Shown here: positions 1 through 9,206 of the stretch, piece after piece
How the letters are laid out: each line of letters opens with the position of its first letter
How positions within the stretch are numbered: the stretch's first letter is position 1
Assembly (NCBI RefSeq): GCF_003336665.1
Contig: NZ_QPIJ01000022.1
Location: forward strand, 1 to 57,633
Origin: Vreelandella rituensis
GTDB taxonomy: Bacteria; Pseudomonadota; Gammaproteobacteria; Pseudomonadales; Halomonadaceae
DNA: 57,633 bases
Reading direction: 5' to 3'
The notes under the pieces: model-generated
Database searches by the model: none
The model's input: the letters and a program-made list of their open reading frames with translations, nothing else
Told to the model about the DNA's origin: nothing
Position numbers and translations under genes: made by a program

Positions 1-48
1 CGGCAGAAGATAGTCGGTCTGGCGGTCAACGGGGATGAAGCGGCTCAT
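1..48 (-). CDS. IS1182-like transposase, N-terminal fragment cut by the window edge
   Basis: Sixteen codons read leftward from an ATG at 46-48 and run off the window. They give MSRFIPVDRQTDYLLP, which I recognise as the characteristic start of IS1182-family (DUF772/DDE) transposases. The rest of the protein lies outside the window, so integrity cannot be judged. No good Shine-Dalgarno sequence is visible. The DNA between this start and the tauE-like stop at 151 should hold the upstream end of the element. The segment CCGACAGACTGCTAGGC around 103-119 is a candidate terminus, but its partner end is not visible. Confidence 0.6.
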   Translation of the reverse strand, partial: MSRFIPVDRQTDYLLP

Positions 49-150
49 GGCGTCGTTCCGGTGGGGTGGCAGGAGGCAAGTATCTCATGACGTTATCTAA
101 AATCCGACAGACTGCTAGGCAAACTCACCGTTATTGCCTGCATAATATCG

Positions 151-897
151 TTAGCCGAGCAGTAAACGCAGCAAGATCGCGGTGATCACGGCTAGCGTCA
201 GGCGCTTGATCCAGAGGGTGCCCCTTGGACTCATGTTGACTTTAACCGCAAGCCAAGCACCGGTCATGCTGCCCAGCGCCAGCAGCAGACCGTAATTCCA
301 GCGGACCTGATCGAACCATATGAATAACGCCAGGGCGGGAAGGCTGTAGATCAGGATGATGAATACCTTGAACACATTCACCTGTGCCAGGTCGATCTTG
401 AGCAGACGGTAGAGCATCACGATAAACAAGAGCCCCACACCGACCTGGATGAAGCCACCATAGACGCCGATCAGAAACATTGCCGCGTAGACGGGCAGCG
501 TCAGACGCTCGGGTGTCAACGGGCGTGTATCCAGCCTTGGCTGGGGCAATACCATCATTGCCGCGGAGCCTGCCATGACGGCGATCAGGATGGCTTCGAA
601 GAGTACATCGCTGACGTGCAGCGCTAGCCAGGCCCCAAGGAGCGATCCGGCCACGGCGGGCACGGAAAGGCGCAGGCTCAGGCCGATATGCGAGGCCCCG
701 GCACGCAGAAAGTTGCCCACAGCCGACACGCTTTGCAGCACGATCGCCACACGGTTGGTGCCGTTGGCCACCTGAGGGGGCAAGCCCAGAAACATCAGCA
801 GTGGCAAGGTCAGCATCGACCCGCCGGCGGAAAGGACGTTGATGAACCCCGCGATAATTCCAATGCCCACCAGAGCGATAGCTTCCCAAGTCGTCAT
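151..897 (-). CDS. TauE/SafE (TSUP) family sulfite/anion exporter-like membrane protein
   Basis: This is a 248-residue polytopic inner-membrane protein of the TauE/SafE family. The family exports or takes up sulfite, sulfoacetate and other small anions; the substrate here cannot be told. The first helix with AGFINVLSAGGSMLTLPLL is the N-terminal family repeat, and the second half repeats the pattern (IGVYGGFIQVGVGLLF). About eight hydrophobic segments are visible. The start is uncertain. The ATG at 895-897 fits the family, the frame opens up to an ATG at 964-966, and a TTG at 913-915 has the best ribosome site (AGAGGAAAG). It is transcribed away from the TRAP operon, with an IS1182-like element just downstream. 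Confidence 0.8.
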   Translation of the reverse strand: MTTWEAIALVGIGIIAGFINVLSAGGSMLTLPLLMFLGLPPQVANGTNRVAIVLQSVSAVGNFLRAGASHIGLSLRLSVPAVAGSLLGAWLALHVSDVLFEAILIAVMAGSAAMMVLPQPRLDTRPLTPERLTLPVYAAMFLIGVYGGFIQVGVGLLFIVMLYRLLKIDLAQVNVFKVFIILIYSLPALALFIWFDQVRWNYGLLLALGSMTGAWLAVKVNMSPRGTLWIKRLTLAVITAILLRLLLG

Positions 898-1055
898 GGG
901 CAAGTGTCCATGCAATCTTTCCTCTTCAACATGCTTCTCTCCCGTCGCACTACTCACTCGAATCATCGGTCATGTTAACGCAAGCCATTGGCATCTAACG
1001 CACAAGCCGTGCTAATTTCGAATCGAGACGTTTCTTTGTCACCGCTTCGTTGCCA

Positions 1056-1087
1056 GCCCTGTGTTTTTAAAACCGCTTGAACAGGGC
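1056..1087. repeat. 7-bp inverted repeat upstream of the TAXI operon
   Basis: GCCCTGT (1056-1062) and ACAGGGC (1081-1087) form a perfect inverted repeat with 18 bases between them, about 95 bases before the TAXI binding-protein start. It could be an operator or a leader hairpin. No T-run follows, so it is not a terminator. Function is unknown. Confidence 0.3.
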
Positions 1088-1181
1088 GTGGTGATAGAAG
1101 GTGCAGTAATAGAGAATGTCTTCCCATTTCCTTTTCGTCATCGAAACCAACAAGTCCAATCAGGACGGAGGAAGCATCATA

Positions 1182-2141
1182 ATGAACGTTCTCAAATATG
1201 CAGCAGCGGCGTCCCTTCTGGCCGTGGCGCTACCGGCATCTGCGCAGCAGCTTTCCATTGCCACCGGGGGTACGGGCGGCACTTATTACCCTTACGGTGG
1301 CGGTCTAGCCGAGCTTATCAACAACCACATTGAAGGCGTCAGTGCGGTTGCCGAAGTAACCGGCGCCTCCGTGGAAAACATGGGGCTTGTGTGGCGCGGC
1401 GATTCCGATATCGCTCTGGCGCTGGCCGATACGGTGTATGCGGCCTATAACGGTACCGACGATTTCGAAGGTCGGCAGCTGGAAAACATCCGGGCACTGG
1501 CGTCCATCTATCCTAACGCCGTGCAGCTGGTAACTCTGGCTGACTCGGGTATCGAGTCGCTTTCCGACCTCGAGGGCAAGACGATTTCCGTGGGCGCCCC
1601 GGGTAGCGGTACCGAGGTCAACGCCCAGGCCCTGCTCGAGGCCAACGGCATAAGTTACGACGACTTCGACCCGCGACGCCTGAACTTCAACGAGACCGCG
1701 GATGCCATTCGTGACGGCGACATCGCTGCCGGCTTCTGGAGCGTGGGGCCGCCGACCAGTTCGATCCTCAACCTGGCGACCACCAGGGATATCCGCCTGG
1801 TCGGGCTTTCCGATGAAGAAGTCGCCAATGCACGGAAAGTGGAACCCGTGTTTGCTGCCTACAAGCTGCGCGCTGGCCTTTACGAAGGCATGGATGAGGC
1901 CGTTCAGACCGTCAGCATTCCTAACGTCCTGGTGGCGAGCAGCGAAATGGACGAAGAACTGGCCTATCAAGTCACCAAGCTGCTATTTGAAAGAACCGAC
2001 GATCTGATTGCGATCCATCCGGCAGCCAATGACACCACGGTCGAGTTCAGCGTCGACTCCACGCCGATCGCTTTCCATCCGGGTGCCCTGCGCTACTACG
2101 AAGAAGTCGGTGCTGAAATTGCCGACCATCAGCGCGAGTAA
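1182..2141 (+). CDS. TAXI family TRAP transporter solute-binding protein
   Basis: This is a 319-residue periplasmic binding protein of a TAXI-type tripartite (TRAP) transporter, which delivers substrate to the fused permease encoded downstream. A clear signal peptide ends ALPASA at residue 21. The mature start reads QQLSIATGGTGGTYYPYGG, the usual TAXI glycine-rich motif. The ATG at 1182 is chosen over an in-frame start at 1116 because GGAGG lies at 1167-1171 and the signal peptide begins exactly there. The gene opens a three-gene operon with DUF1850 and permease genes, two bases separating it from the next start. Known TAXI substrates include glutamate/glutamine and other carboxylates; the ligand here is unknown. 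Confidence 0.92.
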   Translation: MNVLKYAAAASLLAVALPASAQQLSIATGGTGGTYYPYGGGLAELINNHIEGVSAVAEVTGASVENMGLVWRGDSDIALALADTVYAAYNGTDDFEGRQLENIRALASIYPNAVQLVTLADSGIESLSDLEGKTISVGAPGSGTEVNAQALLEANGISYDDFDPRRLNFNETADAIRDGDIAAGFWSVGPPTSSILNLATTRDIRLVGLSDEEVANARKVEPVFAAYKLRAGLYEGMDEAVQTVSIPNVLVASSEMDEELAYQVTKLLFERTDDLIAIHPAANDTTVEFSVDSTPIAFHPGALRYYEEVGAEIADHQRE

Positions 2142-2143
2142 GC

Positions 2144-2719
2144 ATGGCTGAGCGCTCGACTCATCGTGGCGCCTTCAACAAGGGCGCGATGAGTCGCCTG
2201 GCCGTCTTCAGCTTGCTGGTGGCTGGCGCCTTGTGGACCAGCGCTTTGTTGAACAGCGGTGGCGCCTGGGCGTCCACGGCGCCGCCGAAAGCTGAGGCGG
2301 CATTGGTAGTGCGCAATACGCAGGGGGATACATTAGTCAGTATCCCCATGCCGGAAGGCGCGACCTGGTGCCTGGAATGGAATCACTCTGTGACCAGTAT
2401 TCGGGTGCAGGATTGCTATCGGCACGATGCCGGACGCATGGTGCTCGAACGCAGTCATCAGCCTGACTTTGCCGCCGGCCTCGGCCATGTACTGGGCCGA
2501 GGCCGACAGGTATCGGATGGGGCCGGAGGTTACTGGATTGAAGATATCAACGAACCCGTTCCCGGCAATCGCTATCGCTTGCGGGTCGGTTCGCTTGCGG
2601 TGGACCATCGCCTGCTGCATGAAGGGCGGCGGATCAGTCTTAGTGAGCAGGCCGCCGATCAGGCAGTGACTATTCAGCTTCAGACAGGCCAGCTTGAAAC
2701 GAATCAAGTCGACCCTTGA
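2144..2719 (+). CDS. DUF1850 domain protein of the TAXI TRAP operon
   Basis: A 191-residue protein with one N-terminal hydrophobic segment (about residues 17-35), which is probably a signal peptide or anchor. The region WCLEWNHSVTSIRVQDCY is typical of DUF1850, and two cysteines (in WCLEW and QDCY) could form a disulfide outside the membrane. DUF1850 genes often lie between TAXI binding protein and fused permease, as here, so a role in assembly or regulation of that transporter is a reasonable inference; no biochemical function is assigned to the family that I know of. Translation could also begin at the ATG at 2189, which would put the hydrophobic segment at the very N-terminus. Confidence 0.8.
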   Translation: MAERSTHRGAFNKGAMSRLAVFSLLVAGALWTSALLNSGGAWASTAPPKAEAALVVRNTQGDTLVSIPMPEGATWCLEWNHSVTSIRVQDCYRHDAGRMVLERSHQPDFAAGLGHVLGRGRQVSDGAGGYWIEDINEPVPGNRYRLRVGSLAVDHRLLHEGRRISLSEQAADQAVTIQLQTGQLETNQVDP

Positions 2720-2778
2720 TTGTTCCCTTTTCGTTTGCCGGCAAATTCTGCCGGTAACAGCTCTTGAGAGGCTGCTGC

Positions 2779-4788
2779 ATGAGCGATCTTTACCCTTCCA
2801 CCGCCAGTGCCTCGGGGGGGCAAGTCTTGCAGCCCCGCCCGATCATGTGGGCGATCTCCCTGGTGGCAGTGGCCTTGTCACTGTTCCAGCTTTATTCCGC
2901 CGGTATTCAGCCGCTGGGTCTGTTCTACCAACGCAGCATTCATTTGATGTTGATCATGATGCTCGCGTTTCTGCTGTTTCCGGTGTTTGGCCCGCGCCGT
3001 AAACGCGGCGTATTGGGTGGCGCAATCGACCTTGTATTCTTCGCCGGCGCCTTGATCACCGGCGGTTATTTAGCTCTCTTTCTGGATCAAATCATTGACC
3101 GTGCGGGTTTCTGGAGCCAGACCGATATCGCGGTGGGCTGTATCGCCGTGGTGACGGTACTCGAAGCCAGCCGTCGCGCGGTGGGGCTGGGGATGACCAT
3201 CATCGGCTTGACGGCGATTCTCTATGCCTTCGCTGGGCCACGCGGTGAGCTTCCTTGGCTGGGAACTTTCATGCCCGGGATTCTCGAGCATCGCGGCTAC
3301 AATATCGACCGTCTGGTGGGCCAGCTCTATCTGGGCCAGGAAGGTATTTTCGGGTTGCCGCTGGGTGTGGCGGCGACCTATATCTTCGTGTTCGTGCTGT
3401 TCGGTGCCTTTCTGGAAAGTACCGGGGCGGGCAAGTTCTTCATCGACATGGCGTATTCCGCCACCGGCCGCCAGCGCGGGGGGCCGGCCAAGGCGGCGGT
3501 GTTGGCCTCGGCGGGCATGGGGTCGATTTCCGGCAGCGCCATCGCCAATGTAGTGACTACCGGCGCTTTTACCATTCCGTTGATGAAACGCCTGGGTTAC
3601 AAGCCGCATCAGGCGGGGGGGATCGAAGCGGCGGCGTCCACCGGTGGTCAGATCATGCCGCCACTCATGGGGGCCGGGGCTTTCTTGATCGCTGAATACA
3701 CCGGGGTGTCGTATCTCGAGGTGGTCAAGGTCAGCATCCTGCCGGCGATCATGTATTTCACCACCGTCTATCTCTTCGTGCATATCATTGCCCTGAAGCA
3801 GGGCATGCAGGGAATGCCGCGCTCCGAGTTGCCGAAAATGCGTCAAGTGATGCGTGACGGCTGGCACTTTCTGTTGCCGCTCGGGGTATTGGTGTATCTC
3901 TTGGCGATGAACATGTCGCCGATGCGGGTGGGTTATTACGCCGTGGTCACGATGGTGGTGGTGGCGGCGCTGCGTTATGCGGTGTGGTTCTTTTTCGTGG
4001 CACCCAGGCAAGGGCAGGCGGTGACGTTGCACAGCACTCTGGATATGGTGTGGGCGGGTATCGTCAAGCTTGTGCAAAGTCTGGAGCTGGGGGCACGTAA
4101 TGCGGTAGCGGTGTCTCTGGCCTGCGCCGTGGCCGGAATCATCGTGGGGGTGGTCGGCCTGACCGGGCTGGGACTCAAGTTCTCTTCCATGATGATGGCC
4201 TTTTCCGGCGGCAATATCGTTCTGGCGCTGCTCATGGTGCTGCTGGCCAGCCTGGTGCTGGGTATGGGGCTGCCGGTGACCGCAAGCTACATCGTGTTGA
4301 TCGTGCTGGTGGGACCCGCCTTGACCGCCGAGTTCGGTATTCCGCTGTTGATCGCGCATCTCGTGGTGTTCTGGTATTCCCAGGATTCCAACGTGACGCC
4401 ACCTATCGCCTTGGCCGGTTTCGCCGGGGCGGCCATTGCCGGAAGCAAACCTATGGCAACCGGTTTTCAGGCCTGGAAATTTGCCAAGGGGCTTTATCTG
4501 ATTCCGCTGTTTATGGTGTTCAACCCGGAAATCATCATGGGAGGGGCCTGGCCGATAGTGATCTGGAACGGAGTGATCGCCATTCTGGCGCTAGGGGCCT
4601 TTGCCGCCGCTCTGGAAGGATATCTGTTCACACGGATGTCATTGATCCCACGGGTGCTGATCGTGCCGGCAATCGTTGGGGTGTTTTATCCCAACTTCCT
4701 GGCGGAAGTCGCGGGCGTTGCGGTGATGGCCGTCGCCATCGCTGGAAACTGGCTGGCCAGCCGGCGCGAGGTCGCGCCGGTGGCCTGA
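2779..4788 (+). CDS. TRAP transporter fused permease (DctQM type), TAXI system
   Basis: A 669-residue integral membrane protein joining the small (DctQ-like, N-terminal four helices) and large (DctM-like) subunits, as is usual for TAXI systems. The DctM region includes GSISGSAIANVVTTGAFTIP and the repeat-two motif LGMGLPVTASYIVL. Together with the upstream binding protein it should form a Na+- or H+-driven secondary importer. The ATG at 2779 follows GAGAGG with seven bases of spacing and is preferred to an in-frame TTG at 2764. It ends 29 bases from the convergent mrcA stop, with no visible terminator between them. Confidence 0.92.
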   Translation: MSDLYPSTASASGGQVLQPRPIMWAISLVAVALSLFQLYSAGIQPLGLFYQRSIHLMLIMMLAFLLFPVFGPRRKRGVLGGAIDLVFFAGALITGGYLALFLDQIIDRAGFWSQTDIAVGCIAVVTVLEASRRAVGLGMTIIGLTAILYAFAGPRGELPWLGTFMPGILEHRGYNIDRLVGQLYLGQEGIFGLPLGVAATYIFVFVLFGAFLESTGAGKFFIDMAYSATGRQRGGPAKAAVLASAGMGSISGSAIANVVTTGAFTIPLMKRLGYKPHQAGGIEAAASTGGQIMPPLMGAGAFLIAEYTGVSYLEVVKVSILPAIMYFTTVYLFVHIIALKQGMQGMPRSELPKMRQVMRDGWHFLLPLGVLVYLLAMNMSPMRVGYYAVVTMVVVAALRYAVWFFFVAPRQGQAVTLHSTLDMVWAGIVKLVQSLELGARNAVAVSLACAVAGIIVGVVGLTGLGLKFSSMMMAFSGGNIVLALLMVLLASLVLGMGLPVTASYIVLIVLVGPALTAEFGIPLLIAHLVVFWYSQDSNVTPPIALAGFAGAAIAGSKPMATGFQAWKFAKGLYLIPLFMVFNPEIIMGGAWPIVIWNGVIAILALGAFAAALEGYLFTRMSLIPRVLIVPAIVGVFYPNFLAEVAGVAVMAVAIAGNWLASRREVAPVA

Positions 4789-4817
4789 GACTTGTCTTGC
4801 AGGTGGTCAGCAAAGGC

Positions 4818-7346
4818 TTAGAAGATCGATTCAGCGGTGCCCGACCCCTGGGAGCCGCTGACTTCTTCCAGTTCGCGGCTGATGCCGCGCTGCTGAAACT
4901 CGGGCAGGTGATCGCCGTGGAATATCTCGGAAATGCCCCCGGATTGGTCGTTAGGCAGCCGACGCCCGGTAGTCGGGTCGACACGGGCGGTAACGATATT
5001 CTCCGGACGCTCGAGAACCGCTTCCGGGCGACCCTCGAGAGCCTCGCCCATGAAGTCCATCCACACCGGCAGAGCGGCATTGGCGCCGTATTCGGCAATG
5101 GTTTCGTTATTGTCCTTGCCGACCCATACGGTGGTCACGAGATCGCTGTTGTAACCCGCAAACCAGGCATCGCGCTGGCCGTTGGTGGTGCCGGTCTTGC
5201 CCACGATGTCGCCTCGTTCCAGGCTTAAGGCGGCGCGTCCGGTACCCACTTCGATAACATCGCGCAGCATGTCACGCAGAATGTAGACGGCGGCGGCATC
5301 CGCCACGCGCGGGGCAACCGGGTAGTCGCGCCCATCGATAGTGACGGTTTCCTGACCTTCGCTGCACTCAGGGCAAGCGACATGCGGAGTGGCCTGTTCG
5401 ATGAGCTGGTCATCATTGATCCGCGTGACGCGCTCGATAATCCAGGGCGAAACCTTGTAGCCACCATTAGCCAGAATGGCATAGGCGTTGGTCATTTCCA
5501 TCGGCGTCAGGTTGGCGCTGCCCAGCGCCAGGGAAAGGCCGCGCGGCAAGCGCCCGGGGGCGAAGCCGAAGCCTTCCAGATAGTTGATGGTGTGATCCAG
5601 CCCAATGGACTGAAGCACGCGAATAGTCACCAGGTTACGTGAACGAGCCAGCGCCGAGCGCAACCGGGTCGGCCCTCGGAAGTCACGGCTGGAATTGACC
5701 GGGCGCCATAGATCATTGCTGCCATCCTGGAGTACCACGGGGGCGTCATTGACCACGCTTGCCGCGTTCATTTCCCCATCTTCCAAGGCTGCCAGGTAGA
5801 TGAACGGCTTGAAGATGGAACCGGACTGACGCTGAGCCTGAACAGCGCGGTTGAACTTGCTGGCGTTGAAGTCGAAGCCACCTTGCAAGGCCAGAATGGC
5901 GCCGGTGCGGGGGTCTTGAACCACGAGCGAACCTTCGACATCGGGCCGTTGAGAAAGACGGGCGCTGCCGTCTTCGTTGATCACCACCCGTACCAGGTCG
6001 CCGCGAGTCGCAATGGCCTCGGCTGAGGTGGGCTCGGCGCCTCGGCTACGTGGGCTAAGGTAGTCGCGTGCCCAGCGCAAACCATCCCAGTCGATGCTGT
6101 GCAGCTCACCGCCGCGCAGCATGACCTGCATTTCACGCCCTTCGCTTTCCACCACCATGGCAGCTTGTAGCAAGCCGTAATCTGGCGTGCGTTCCAGCAC
6201 TTGTAGCCAGTTACTGACATCACCATCGATGCCTTCCACCCGGGTCTGGCTACGCTCGGCCGCCTGACGTGCGGTCTCGCGAATTTCCGGGGATTCCGCA
6301 AGTTCTTCTTCTAGCCCTTGGGTAGTGATCTGTTCCTGCGCTTCCACCAGGCTTGAAGCGATATCGCGCTGCTCTGGGCCGCGCCAGCCATGACGCAAAT
6401 CGTAGTCGAGTAGACCTCGAGACAGGGCCAGACGTGCAGCGGGTTGCAGCTCGCTGTCGAGGGTGGTGTAAATGCGGTAACCGCCGGTATAGGCATTGTC
6501 GCCGAAACGCTCGATCGCATACTGGCGAGCCATTTCCGATACGTAAGCAGCCTCCACTTCGGTTTGCGTCCAGTGGCGCTTGGCGCTGACCGGCTCCTGC
6601 ACCGCCTCCTGATAAACGCTCTCGTCGATATGCCCCAGCCCACGCATGCGAAACAGGATCCAGTTACGGCGGATCAAGGAGCGCTCCGAGTTGGCCAGCG
6701 GATTGAATGCTGAAGGGGCCTTGGGCAGGCCGGCGATCATTGCCGTCTGGGCCAGGCTGAGTTCCGCCAAAGGTTTGTCGTAATAGGTTTCAGCCGCCGC
6801 CGCGATACCGTAGGCGCGGTTGCCCAGGAAAATCTTGTTGACGTAAAGTTCGAAGATTTCTTCCTTCGAAAGCAATTGTTCCATCTGCAGAGCCAGCAGG
6901 ATTTCGCGAATCTTGCGGGTAAAGGTACGGTCCAGCGTCAGCATGTAGTTACGGGCCACCTGCATGGTGATGGTTGACCCCCCGGACTGGATATCCCCTC
7001 CACTCTGCGCAAGTTCGAAGGCTGCCCGAATGAGACCGCGCGGGTCGACGCCACGGTGCTCGAAGTAACTGCTATCTTCGGCGGCAATCAACGCATTCAC
7101 CATGTGCTGGGGGATTTCGTCAAAATCCACCGGCATGCGCCGCTCTTCGCCGAACTCGCCGATTAACTTGCCGTCGCGTGTGAAGACGCGCAGGGGCGTA
7201 TGCAGTTCGAAATCCTGAAGCTGACGGACATCGGGTAAGCCGGGGGAGAAATACAGCGCCGCACCGACCACCGCCAGAGAGACGGCGCCCAGCAATGACA
7301 CCGACAGCCAGAATAAGGAAAAAATCAGGGTTCGAAAAAACTTCAT
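4818..7346 (-). CDS. mrcA: Penicillin-binding protein 1A (bifunctional class A PBP)
   Basis: An 842-residue bifunctional peptidoglycan synthase. A short cytoplasmic tail and one membrane anchor (about 8-33) come first. The GT51 glycosyltransferase follows, with catalytic Glu90 in EDSSYFEHRG and the QVARNYML region. An OB-like insert leads to the transpeptidase, with Ser510 of SIFK, the SRN motif (ALARSRNLVTI) and the KTGT box (GKTGTTNGQRDAWFAGY). Length matches family members of about 820-850. It is transcribed divergently from pilM, the arrangement usual in pseudomonads and relatives (ponA/mrcA next to pilMNOPQ). Confidence 0.96.
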   Translation of the reverse strand: MKFFRTLIFSLFWLSVSLLGAVSLAVVGAALYFSPGLPDVRQLQDFELHTPLRVFTRDGKLIGEFGEERRMPVDFDEIPQHMVNALIAAEDSSYFEHRGVDPRGLIRAAFELAQSGGDIQSGGSTITMQVARNYMLTLDRTFTRKIREILLALQMEQLLSKEEIFELYVNKIFLGNRAYGIAAAAETYYDKPLAELSLAQTAMIAGLPKAPSAFNPLANSERSLIRRNWILFRMRGLGHIDESVYQEAVQEPVSAKRHWTQTEVEAAYVSEMARQYAIERFGDNAYTGGYRIYTTLDSELQPAARLALSRGLLDYDLRHGWRGPEQRDIASSLVEAQEQITTQGLEEELAESPEIRETARQAAERSQTRVEGIDGDVSNWLQVLERTPDYGLLQAAMVVESEGREMQVMLRGGELHSIDWDGLRWARDYLSPRSRGAEPTSAEAIATRGDLVRVVINEDGSARLSQRPDVEGSLVVQDPRTGAILALQGGFDFNASKFNRAVQAQRQSGSIFKPFIYLAALEDGEMNAASVVNDAPVVLQDGSNDLWRPVNSSRDFRGPTRLRSALARSRNLVTIRVLQSIGLDHTINYLEGFGFAPGRLPRGLSLALGSANLTPMEMTNAYAILANGGYKVSPWIIERVTRINDDQLIEQATPHVACPECSEGQETVTIDGRDYPVAPRVADAAAVYILRDMLRDVIEVGTGRAALSLERGDIVGKTGTTNGQRDAWFAGYNSDLVTTVWVGKDNNETIAEYGANAALPVWMDFMGEALEGRPEAVLERPENIVTARVDPTTGRRLPNDQSGGISEIFHGDHLPEFQQRGISRELEEVSGSQGSGTAESIF

Positions 7347-7539
7347 GAAAAAGTGACATCCATGGAAATAATGAGGGGGTCAGCGCGCGCTGGCTGTCGG
7401 GTGGCTCTACCGGCAGCCATTATAGAAAAGCCGCGAGTCGGTCACCAGCCTTGATATGCCTCAATGAGGGTGGGTGTGAGTTCCCATAAAATCATGTAAC
7501 CTCGAAATTACTCAATTATGCAGGCGGAGCCGAACCGTG

Positions 7540-8625
7540 ATGCGCTTTCTCAGACCCAGTAAAGGGTTGATCGGTGTCGATATTACCTCGGCGACCGTCA
7601 AGTTGCTCGAACTGAAAAGTTCCGGCGATGGTTACCAGGTGGAAAGCTACGCCGTGCGCCCGGTTCGTGAAGGCGCGGTGGTCGAACGTCGCATCCGTGA
7701 TATCGACGACGTGGCCAGCGTACTCAGCCGTGCGGTGGAACATGCCAAGCCCTCGACCCGTAAGGTGGCGGTCGCGGTGCCGGCGAGTGCCGCCATTACC
7801 AAGACGCTGAACTTTCCCATCTCGCTCGACGAAGATGAGATCGAGGAACGCATCGTGCTTGAGTCGGACCGCCACATTCCGTTTCCGTTCAACGAAGTGG
7901 CGTTCGATTTCCAGTGTCTGGGTCCCGCACCGTTTGATGAAGAGCAGCAACAAGTGATGCTGGTGGCCTGTCGGCAACAGGATGTCACCCAGTTGACCGA
8001 AACCCTGGAGCGCGCCGGGCTTGAGCCGGCGGCGGTGGATGTCGAAACCTTCGCCATGGAGCGTACCTTTGACGCCTTGCGGCGCCAGTTGCTGGCGGGT
8101 GACGACCCGCACGCCAGCGTAGGCTTGGTCGATATCGGCGCCAACATGAATGCATTCCATGTAATGCAGGACGGTCACATCGTGTATAGCCGGGATACCG
8201 TGTTCGGTGGGCGGCAACTGACCGATGCGATTCGTGAGCGTTACGACATGAGCATGGATGAAGCGGGGTTCGCCAAGAAACGCGGTGGACTGCCCGACGA
8301 TTATCAGAAAAGCGTGCTCAATCCCTTTCTGGAAACCGTCGTTCAGCAGGTGGGGCGTTCGTTACAGCTGTATTACACTGCGGGGCGCAAACAGGAGGTC
8401 AAACAGATTATCCTGGCCGGCGGCTCCAGCGTGATTCCAGGACTGGCCGAGCGCATTGCCGAAGACAGCGGTATGCAAGTCACTATCGCCAACCCTTTTC
8501 AAAACATGAAAATCAACAAGCGTCTCAATGTTCAAGCCTTGGCCAACGATGCGCCGGCGATGCTTACCGCCTGTGGGCTGGCCATGCGAGTGGGCAAAGG
8601 GCTTGTCAGGGGTGGTGATAAATGA
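7540..8625 (+). CDS. pilM: Type IV pilus inner-membrane assembly protein PilM
   Basis: A 361-residue cytoplasmic actin-like (FtsA-fold) protein that binds the N-terminus of PilN and links the pilus alignment complex to the motor. The ATPase-fold signatures are GVDITSATVKLLEL near the N-terminus, SVGLVDIGANMNAF in the middle and IILAGGSSVIPGLAERI near the C-terminus. The start is ATG 7540 or the adjoining GTG 7537, behind GGAG at 7526-7529. It is the first gene of pilMNOPQ, and its stop overlaps the pilN start in an ATGA, implying translational coupling. Confidence 0.95.
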   Translation: MRFLRPSKGLIGVDITSATVKLLELKSSGDGYQVESYAVRPVREGAVVERRIRDIDDVASVLSRAVEHAKPSTRKVAVAVPASAAITKTLNFPISLDEDEIEERIVLESDRHIPFPFNEVAFDFQCLGPAPFDEEQQQVMLVACRQQDVTQLTETLERAGLEPAAVDVETFAMERTFDALRRQLLAGDDPHASVGLVDIGANMNAFHVMQDGHIVYSRDTVFGGRQLTDAIRERYDMSMDEAGFAKKRGGLPDDYQKSVLNPFLETVVQQVGRSLQLYYTAGRKQEVKQIILAGGSSVIPGLAERIAEDSGMQVTIANPFQNMKINKRLNVQALANDAPAMLTACGLAMRVGKGLVRGGDK

Positions 8626-9206
8626 GCGTGGATATCAATCTGCTGGGGTGGCGTGAAGCCCGACGCGAAACACGCACGCGGCATTTTCATCTCCTGGTGG
8701 GGTTGATGGTGATGCTGGGGACCGTCATCGGGTTCGGCGTGGCCCAAGGTTATCAGATGGCACTGGATACCCAGCAGGAACGTAACAGCCATATCAGTCG
8801 GCAAGTGAGCCAGCTGGAGGCGGATATACGTGCTATCCAGGATTATGAAAGTGACTTGAACCGCCTTGGGGAGCAGATCACGGTATTCCAGGAGCTTCAG
8901 TCAGGGCGAACGCAAGTGGTGCAGGTATTCAATAGCCTGGCTGAAAGTCTGGTGGATGGTGTGTATTACACACGCCAGGAACGCGTTGGGCAGACCTTGA
9001 ATGTGACGGGCCTTTCTACCAGCAATCGCCAGGTTTCCGACCAGCTGCGTAGTCTGGCGGACGCCCCGGCCTTCGATGTGCCCAGGTTATCCGAAGTGGA
9101 AAGCGAGTCTGGAGGCGCTGGGCGTCGCTTTCGCCTGTCGGTCATCTTGAAAGCCCCGGCGTCGTTGGTGGAGACCGAGGACGGCAACGCGGAGAATGAC
9201 GCTTGA
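8622..9206 (+). CDS. pilN: Type IV pilus assembly protein PilN
   Basis: A 194-residue bitopic inner-membrane protein. The N-terminal cytoplasmic peptide MSVDINLLGWREARRE is the conserved PilM-binding INLLPWR-type motif. One transmembrane helix (about 23-45) follows, then a periplasmic coiled coil and a ferredoxin-like domain that pairs with PilO. It overlaps pilM by four bases and pilO by four bases. Length is normal for the family. Confidence 0.94.
   Translation: MSVDINLLGWREARRETRTRHFHLLVGLMVMLGTVIGFGVAQGYQMALDTQQERNSHISRQVSQLEADIRAIQDYESDLNRLGEQITVFQELQSGRTQVVQVFNSLAESLVDGVYYTRQERVGQTLNVTGLSTSNRQVSDQLRSLADAPAFDVPRLSEVESESGGAGRRFRLSVILKAPASLVETEDGNAENDA

Noticed and set aside
3070..4359. 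Minus-strand open frame of 429 codons opposite the TRAP permease
   Set aside because: It is extremely rich in His, Gln and Arg, as expected for the reverse of a hydrophobic membrane-protein gene; no domain is seen.
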